Of a DNA stretch of 64,000 bases, positions 57,966-64,000 are shown one piece after another. The notes below the pieces were generated by a model. That model did not search any database, was not told the origin of the DNA, and saw only the letters and a list, made by a program, of their open reading frames with translations. The translations under genes and the position numbers were made by a program. The stretch lies in the NCBI GenBank assembly GCA_013397695.1, contig VYZI01000846.1, positions 3,049-67,048 on the forward strand, given 5' to 3'. How positions within the stretch are numbered: the first letter of the stretch is position 1; the number at the start of each line of letters is the position of its first letter. The stretch is from Centropus unirufus. Taxonomy: Eukaryota; Chordata; Aves; Cuculiformes; Centropidae.

Positions 57966-58715
57966 TTTCCTTGAATTGTGGCGGTGTCGCACCAGGCCAC
58001 TGAACAAAGGAAAACGTGAAGCCTCCAGGTCCCACCCATTGGCACCTCCAGGCAAAGCAACTCATGCAGCTCCAAGCAGCATTGACCCAATTGTCTACTC
58101 GTTGTTGGTGCTGGTCTATTTTTCTTGGTGGTCTCAGGGCTTGAGGATCACTGCTTGGCCCTAAGCAGAGCTGTTTTTCAAGGGAGATGAAAAGAGTTAA
58201 ACTGAGCTGCCAGCCTTTCGTGCCAGTCTCAGGTTGGCTGTAAGGCTGTTGCAGTTGGAAGGGTTGCTGCTTCCTGATAAAGCAAATGTTTTACAATGGA
58301 TCAGGTGTTCTGTCGTTCTTTTGTGATAACAATGCTGACTTGAATGGGGCTTTGTACGAACTGGATTGTGCAGGAGGGAAATGCAGAGTGCTGACAAGAG
58401 GGAGCTGTATTTCCATGAGAAAATAGAGCTACGGCAAGGTCACCTGGAGAAAACAACTCTGTCAGCGGGATGGCTGCTTGGGAAGGAGGGACTTTGCCTT
58501 TTGAGAACACCTCCAGCCAGGATATTGATCAGCCCTGGTTCGGTTTCAGTGCTGAAATAGAGGGTCCTGATGCCCCTGGAGGAGCTGGGCACTGCTGACA
58601 ACCTGTGTTGAGGTAATAAAGCTGCGTTACAGCACAGGGGCTCCGGTGGAAAAGGCAGAGATGAGGCACGGAGGAGGATCTGCCAAATACACCAGTAATG
58701 AATTTTATATATAAA
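57966..58715. other. Unique sequence, no gene seen
   Basis: No gene or repeat is recognised. Confidence 0.5.
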
Positions 58716-59212
58716 TAGAATAAGAATGTCCTGAGTTGGAAGGGACCCACAAGGAACATTGAGTCCAACTCCTCTCCCTGCACAGGATGACCGCAACATT
58801 CACCCCGTTGAGCTGAGGGCATTGGCCAAATGCTTCTTCAACATCGTCAGCCCCGAGGCTGTGGCTGCTTCCCTGGGAGCTGTTCCAGGGCTCCACCACC
58901 CTCTGGGGGAAGAACCTTCTCTTAATATCCACCCTGACCTTCCCTTGGTGCATCCTCCTGCCATTCTCTGGGGTCCTGTTGTTGGTCACCAGAGAGAAGA
59001 GCTCAGACCCTGCTCCTCCTCCTCCTCCTCCTTTTGAGGAAGCTGTAGGCTGCAATGATGCTTCTTCTCAGCCTCCTCTTCCCCAGACTGAACAGACCAA
59101 GTGACTTCAGCTGCTCCTTGTACAGTTTCTGCTCCGTGCTCTCCTCTGAGCCCTCTCCAGTAACTTTAGATCCTTTTTATCCTGTGGTGTCCAAAACTGC
59201 ACAGAGTGTTCA
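58716..59212 (-). mobile_element. CR1: CR1 fragment, group C, about 500 bp
   Basis: The reverse complement reads gtcctgagttggaagggacc, gctgagggcattggccaaat, ctgtggctgcttccctggga, gtcaccagagagaagagctc and tcagcctcctcttccccaga to ccaaaactgcacagagtgtt. A (CTC)n expansion interrupts it at 59013-59032. It is the longer of two group C copies. Confidence 0.93.
59013..59032. repeat. (CTC)n microsatellite inside CR1
   Basis: About six CTC units expand the short ctcctcctc naturally present in group C elements at this point. Confidence 0.8.
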
Positions 59213-59531
59213 AATAAATTATTTCAGAGAAATATCTAGATACAGAATACAACCAGGTTTTTCCAGAGGCACTCATGCTACTTTGGGGCTTTCGCCCAGG
59301 CTTGTCCTACTAGAAACCAGGTGAAAAAGTTGAACTTTATTTTTGTTTCTTACCTCAGTATGGTTAGTCCTACAGCAAAGAAATAAAGATGTGGACATCT
59401 GGGAGGTATTTGAGGGCAAGAGCCTTTGCAGACAGCATTAAACAGTGGTCTGTCAGTGGTTCTGCATCCAAATGTTGAATTCCCAGTAAGATCAGCTCCC
59501 AGGCACAACTGGGATATGTCCCTAAACCTGA
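59213..59531. other. Unique sequence
   Basis: No gene or repeat is recognised. Confidence 0.45.
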
Positions 59532-59742
59532 TGGTGAGGCAGTGGCACGAGTTGTCCAGAGAAGTTGTGGCTGCCCATCCCTGGAGGTGTTGGAGGCCAG
59601 GCTGGATGGGGCTTGGAGCCCCCTGATCCAGTGGGAGGTGGATGGAACCATCCACCAGTGGGGTGGATGCCACCCCATGGCAGGGGGGTGGAACTGGTTG
59701 GGCAATAAGGTCCCTTCCGACACAAACCATCCTGTAATTCAG
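59532..59742 (+). mobile_element. CR1: CR1 fragment, group A, with two-hairpin insertion
   Basis: It starts at tggtgaggcagtggcacgag. After gatccagtgggaggtg an extra stretch of about 35 bp replaces the usual tccctgcc before ccatggcagg. The extra stretch is made of two perfect hairpins (59637-59656 and 59660-59676). The copy ends at acacaaaccatcctgtaatt. Confidence 0.93.
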
Positions 59743-60036
59743 AATATTACGTTTTTAAGATTAATACCATGCTTCATCCAAATGGTTAAAATGATTGATT
59801 CTGTGAATACTCGGATCACAAATACTCCCTGCATTAAAAATCTACATTTATAAGCAGGCACGTCTTTGCAATGCTCCTGAACTATTACAGACATAAAGAA
59901 TAGCAAAAGATCCTCCAAAAGAAACTGCAGTTTCCTTTGTAAATTATCTAATTTTGGCATGCTGATGTAATATTGCCGTGTGTATTCCAAAGCAAACAAG
60001 CTCAATGGAATATTTGATCTCAATTTGGGTTTTCCA
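59743..60036. other. Unique AT-rich sequence
   Basis: No gene or repeat is recognised. Confidence 0.45.
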
Positions 60037-60280
60037 ATCATAGAATCGCAGAATCATTTGTTTGGAAAAGAACTTTGAGATCATTGAGTCCAACTGTACC
60101 CCTCAACCACTAAACCAGATCCCTGAGCACCTCCAAGGATGGGGCATACTTGCCTCTGGGCAACCTATGCTTCAGCACCCTCACAGGAAAACAACTCTTC
60201 ACAAGATCTCATCTCAATCTCCCCTTTTTCAGCTTAAAACCATTCCTCCTCATCCTATCCCTGAACCATTGCCCACCTCT
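60037..60280 (-). mobile_element. CR1: Mosaic CR1: group B 3' end on group A body
   Basis: The first 100 bp (aatcatagaatcgcagaatc, gagatcattgagtccaactg, aaaccagatccctgagcacc) are group B wording. From 60132 it becomes group A (caaggatggggcatacttgc, cagcaccctcacaggaaaac, ctcatctcaatctccccttt). The switch is at ctccaaggatggggc, a motif close to the one both groups share. Confidence 0.88.
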
Positions 60281-61006
60281 TAAAATGAAGAAGGAAACCA
60301 TTGGCATCACCCAGAGGGTTCACCCTGAAAACAAAGCAAGGCGAGTTTCAGCTCAATTCTTAGTCACCACTTGGTTTATTTTAAGATGAGAAAGTTCTGA
60401 TGAAGTGTTACAATAGGAGGGCAATTACATACAAATGTTTAATTAGAAGTTGCTTTCCGTGCTAAATGGTACTCCTACAAGAATTTGGGGGCCTAATTGG
60501 TGGTGCTCTACCTTTTTCAGCTCTTAAAAAAGGCCATTGATGAGGTGACACAAGAGGGAAGTTGCTGTTCCAGATAGGTGGGTGGTGGGATGGTAAAGGA
60601 AAAAGCAGGGAGGGAGTTGAGAAGAGGAGAAGGAGCTGCGGAGGTGGAGGAGAAAATGATCGTGAGAGGTGGTCTGAAAGTTTGACAGGCAAGAGTGGGG
60701 GTGAATTTTGGAAATTGGAATGGGGTGTCTTTTTAGGAGAGGGACTTTAGTTCTACTGCACGTTGTAGGGCTCGGTGCAGCACTTGCCGGAGGAAGCACA
60801 GAGGCTGTAAAAAAAGGGGCCAGACAAGACCGTTCTAACAGTCACCTCTGGCTTAAAAGCAAATTTCTGTTTTCTCTGTATGCCAAGCGGAGAAGAGTCC
60901 TCTTGAGATAACTTGGTACTCTATGTCTCTTGTGCTTTTTGTTGTCCGCCTCAGTGAAAGAGTTTTGATTGATGCTGCAAGGGAATGAAGCTCTTTAGCA
61001 GTAAAT
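60281..61006. other. Unique sequence with purine-rich tract
   Basis: No gene is seen. A purine-rich, strand-asymmetric tract (aaaagcagggagggagttga and onward) lies at about 60570-60665. Proline-rich open frames on its complement are a by-product. Confidence 0.5.
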
Positions 61007-61133
61007 CCAAGGCCAGGTTGGATGGGGCTTGGAGCCCCCTGATGCAGTGGGAGGTGTCCCTGCACATGGCAGGGGTTGGAATTGGATGAGCTTTGAGGTC
61101 CCTTCCAACCCAAACCATTTCATGATTCTATGA
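61007..61133 (+). mobile_element. CR1: CR1 3' end, group A
   Basis: It begins at ccaaggccaggttggatggg and runs through cccctgatgcagtgggaggt to ccatttcatgattctatgac. It is 5'-truncated to about 127 bp. Confidence 0.95.
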
Positions 61134-61865
61134 CATTGAAAATCATGATTTCAGGTTTATCCCAGGCTCTAAATTATTATTATTTTTTTTTTGGGGGGGG
61201 TGGGGTGGTGGGAGTTCTTTTCAGAACCTTTCTTTTTCTTCTCCCAGAAAGAAAAAAATCTTTTATGAGCATTTGAACTTTTATTGATAATATCAGCCAG
61301 CCCTAGTGCAGTGGGCATCAGTTAATGAGAATTCAGTAAACAGCTTATAAAGGGGAAGGAAATCACTGTTCATGATGTCTTGCCTGAGGATTTTTTGCCT
61401 GAAGAGCAGCAACAGTGAGAATGGATTATGATATATCAAAACAGCGAGGCAGTGAAATGAAGCTTTTCCTGAACCCTTTCTGCACTCCCTTTACAGGATG
61501 AAAATATAGAGGTTAAGTACCCAAAACATGAAGGCACCTTAAAACCAGAGGCTGCTGTAAATTCATTATTAAATATTGAATATCCAACAGAATGTTCTCT
61601 GCAAGCACTTTTTATTCCAGCCATCACTTGCTAAACGTACTCGGTAAGCTGAAAATGTTCTGTAAGGGAGATGAGAAATACTTGACACGTAGTCCAGCAT
61701 CAGCTTGTAACTCCCTGTGCCAAAGCAAAAAAATATTCATTTGGGTAATGTTTTGCAAAGTAATAAAAGTGCTAAAGGCTTCGTTGTTACCCAATAGACA
61801 TTTTGTTTAAAATTATCCCCTGATGGATTTTTTTTTCTTCCATTCTTCTGTTTGAAAATTATGGA
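61134..61865. other. Unique sequence with T/G homopolymer block
   Basis: No gene is seen. The low-complexity block 61172-61212 is listed separately. Confidence 0.5.
61172..61212. repeat. Poly-T followed by poly-G
   Basis: (ATT)n passes into about ten T, then eight G, then tggggtggtggg. The G part has the run pattern of a possible G-quadruplex on the plus strand. Confidence 0.75.
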
Positions 61866-61984
61866 CCAGTCAGATAGGGCCTTGAGCACCCTGATCCAGT
61901 GGGAGGTGTCCCTGCCCATGGCAGGGGTGGAACTGGAAGGGCTTTAAGGTCCCTTCCAACCCAAACCATTCCATGATTTTATGA
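61866..61984 (+). mobile_element. CR1: CR1 3' end, group A, about 118 bp
   Basis: It begins near agtcagatagggccttgagc, contains ccctgatccagtgggaggtg, and ends at ccattccatgattttatgac. It belongs to the recurrent short truncation class. Confidence 0.95.
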
Positions 61985-62380
61985 CTGGCTCTGTGTAAGT
62001 CTGGCATTTCTGTCAGCCAAAATGTTTTAAAGAAACTGGGGTAAATCCCCTGCTTTTCTCATCACCCAGGCATGTGTATATGCACACCCAAACATAGAGT
62101 CAGTTGTAGTATGTGTGAAACAATCTAACTTGCATCTGATTTGTCAAATATTTGCATGTAGATTCATTGCAGTATATATATCTGACACATAGAGGAAGAT
62201 CATGAGTCTCACAGATTTTGAAAATGACCTTTTTTTAGTTTTTGTGATGGTCTGAGTTGGTGCCCTTGGTGTTTTCCAAGAGTGTCAGCCAGCATTCTCA
62301 CTGCTTATACTTTTCTTTTCATCTGGTGAAGATAATGCGTGTCCTTCACTCCCTTGGCCAGCTCCTGTAGGTCTTAAATC
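61985..62380. other. Unique sequence
   Basis: No gene or repeat is recognised. Confidence 0.45.
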
Positions 62381-62930
62381 TGTGATGCTGTCACAGTTGG
62401 ACTCCAGATGGCAACACCACACAGCCGCTTACTCAGCCTGCCCCTCCTTCCCCAGTCTAATGGAGAGGAGAGTTAAGAAAAGCAAACAAACCCCAAAACT
62501 CATGGGTTGAGATAAGGACAGTCAAGTAGGGCAGCAAAAGAAGAGAGAAGAGTAAAAAGTAGAAAAAGAACAAAAGAATATGCAAAACAAGTGATGCCTA
62601 ATGCGATTGCTCGCCACCCACTGACCGATGCCCACCCCTCTTCAAGGAGTGATTGTGTCCCCTCAGTCAACTCCCCACTTTATATACCGAGCATGATTCC
62701 ATATGGTACAGAATATCCCTCTGGGCAGCTCTCCTGCCTGTGCACCCTCCCAGCTCCTTGTGCCCCTCCCTGTGGACAGAGCAGGGGGAGGCTGAAAAGT
62801 CCTCGGCTGTTTAGCAACGACTCAAACCAGCAATGTGTCATTATCAAACATTGTGCTCAGATTAAATCCAAAGCACAGCCTTACACCAGCTACTCAGAAA
62901 ATTAGCTCCATGCCAGCCAAATCCAGGACA
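62381..62930 (-). mobile_element. Solo LTR of an avian ERVL-like endogenous retrovirus
   Basis: On the minus strand the element starts at the complement of 62930 (tgtcctggatttggctggca) and ends at 62381, giving TG...CA termini over about 550 bp. A core TATA box (tatataaa) is the complement of 62679-62686. The wording near it (atatggaatcatgctcgg) and near the end (ctcaacccatgagtttt, ccgcttactcag complement) match a widespread avian LTR family. I recall it as ERVL-type from memory. No internal region and no clear 5-bp target duplication (aaatc against gtgac) remain, so it is an old solo LTR. Confidence 0.8.
62679..62686 (-). promoter_or_regulatory. TATA box of the solo LTR
   Basis: tatataaa on the minus strand lies near the middle of the LTR, where the U3 promoter of this family sits. 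It would drive transcription leftward. Confidence 0.6.
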
Positions 62931-64000
62931 GTGACTGAAACAAGTAGAGCTTTACAAGAAAACTTTATTACCCTTCAGAAGCTCTTAGCACACTTTTTGC
63001 TGGTTGATTTTCTTTTAGGCACTCTTCTTTGGCCCTTTATGAAGCATTACACTTGACTTTTCCCTTTCTACTTGTGCTTTGTTTCCTAGCAGCATCCATA
63101 GTGAAAATCCTGGCTTTCAGTCCTGTGAGATCAAAGAAATATATAACATTTCTGGGAGAGTCTAGTGCTCCTATTTTTAATCTTATCAGTGATGGACTGA
63201 CTTACTCTTTGTAAAGCTATAGGTAAATGGGCAAGTCCTGGATAACTTGGAAACCAGAGCCCTCATGGAGCAGAATGCAATGGAATGATATTTCCCTTTC
63301 CAAGCAATGAGGATGCTCTGAAGGGTAATTCGTGCTTCCAATGGATCCCTACTTTTCATATTGGTCTTTATCAGACTTGAGACCACCAGATGGCCTAATA
63401 TAAATCATTCCTTTTCCCTGTCTGCAGGGAGTCATTTAATAATCCTCATCTTTCCAATTGTGTGTATTTCAAAGCAGCAGCTTTCGCATCTCTGCAGTGA
63501 ATCCAGGACTCTCATTACTGCTCCTACTTGTGTTTCTGTACCCTGAATCTGTTCTGGGATTGGTTCAGCTTCCATCATTTGAGAATGTTCATTTCAAGCT
63601 TTGGTGTCACACTTCTCCAAGAATACCAACGTAATTTAGGGGCTTTCATCCTCTTGATGATGATTTTGGCAATGTTGTGCCTGTTCTTTATTTTTACTGG
63701 GGCACTGAGGTGCAGTGATTGGATTTGACTCTCGCTGTCCGGGTTAATCTTTGCCTTTCTCCCTATTCTACCAGTAATATATACACCCAGCTATAGATTA
63801 TTAAATAAGAAAACACAAAGTTATCTTAAAAAAATAGGCAATGAGCAGAAATTTCATAGCTATAATTTGGATTTAACCCTGCAGCTTAAATAATTTTGAC
63901 TGAAAAAGAATCTTCTCAGCTCTTTTCCACAACAGAAATGGATCACACACAGAGATAGAATTACAGCTGCTCCTGCTTATCCTTCTATCTGACAGAAGGA
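62931..64000. other. Unique sequence to the window end, no gene seen
   Basis: No gene or repeat is recognised. The final 250 bp are AT-rich. Open frames are at most 73 codons. Confidence 0.5.

Noticed and set aside
60570..60800. Proline- and serine-rich open frames on the minus strand.
   Set aside because: They arise from a purine-rich low-complexity tract read on its complement.
1..64000. Search for tRNA, rRNA, mitochondrial insertions, CRISPR arrays or a bacterial-type gene cluster.
   Set aside because: No cloverleaf with A/B boxes, no rRNA core, no mitochondrial gene and no operon-like run of frames was recognised by eye.

Overview
The window reads as nuclear DNA from a bird. The decisive evidence is about 53 recognisable copies of CR1, the dominant non-LTR retrotransposon (LINE) of birds. 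Many end in the CR1 hallmark tail of repeated ATTCTATG units on the sense strand, or start with its complement (CATAGAAT) on the other strand. Summing my approximate boundaries gives roughly 16 kb, about a quarter of the window. That is far above the few percent typical of chicken-like genomes, and closer to lineages with known CR1 expansions (woodpeckers and relatives, hoopoe and hornbills). The lineage is an inference from one window. Two solo LTRs of bird endogenous retrovirus type, at about 43322-43725 and 62381-62930, agree with an avian source.

I find no convincing protein-coding gene, exon, tRNA, rRNA or CRISPR. Most of the longer open frames (up to about 210 codons) are passive frames through CR1 sequence. 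The non-repetitive frames (160 codons or fewer) resemble nothing I know. The window is best described as intergenic or intronic.

I sort the CR1 copies into four working groups by their 3' ends (my labels, not database names). Group A is the commonest and carries cctgatccagtgggaggtgt near its 3' end. Group B carries ggatctggtttagtagtgga. Group C carries ctgtggctgcttccctggga. Group D has a cggcacttagggacatgact-like 3' part. B and D share the upstream body (ggctggagaagaggaggctg). Two copies (6855-7065 and 12611-12930) are much more diverged and look ancestral. Copies lie on both strands (about 30 plus, 23 minus) and are nearly all 5'-truncated, as expected from target-primed reverse transcription. 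Remains of the reverse transcriptase C-terminus are visible only at 18911 and 50515.

Layout: 0-16 kb is a dense alternation of CR1 copies and 0.3-1.5 kb unique segments. 16-18.9 kb is the longest repeat-poor stretch. 18.9-24.2 kb is CR1-rich and 24.2-26.3 kb is unique. 26.3-31.8 kb is CR1-rich. 31.8-34.7 kb is unique, with an assembly gap of 145 N beside a 115-bp tandem repeat. 34.7-52.3 kb is CR1-rich with one LTR. 52.3-54.7 kb is unique. 54.7-62 kb is CR1-rich, followed by the second LTR and a unique right end. Several unique segments have a motif-rich, CpG-retaining texture that could mark conserved regulatory elements, but without a genome alignment this is only a suggestion.

The most interesting structures are rearranged retrotransposons: a possible 5'-inverted (twin-primed) CR1 at 42030-42620, a head-to-head CR1 fold-back at 55853-56080, a two-hairpin insertion inside a CR1 at 59637-59676, and a mosaic CR1 at 60037-60280. 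I found no evidence for an undescribed multi-gene system.
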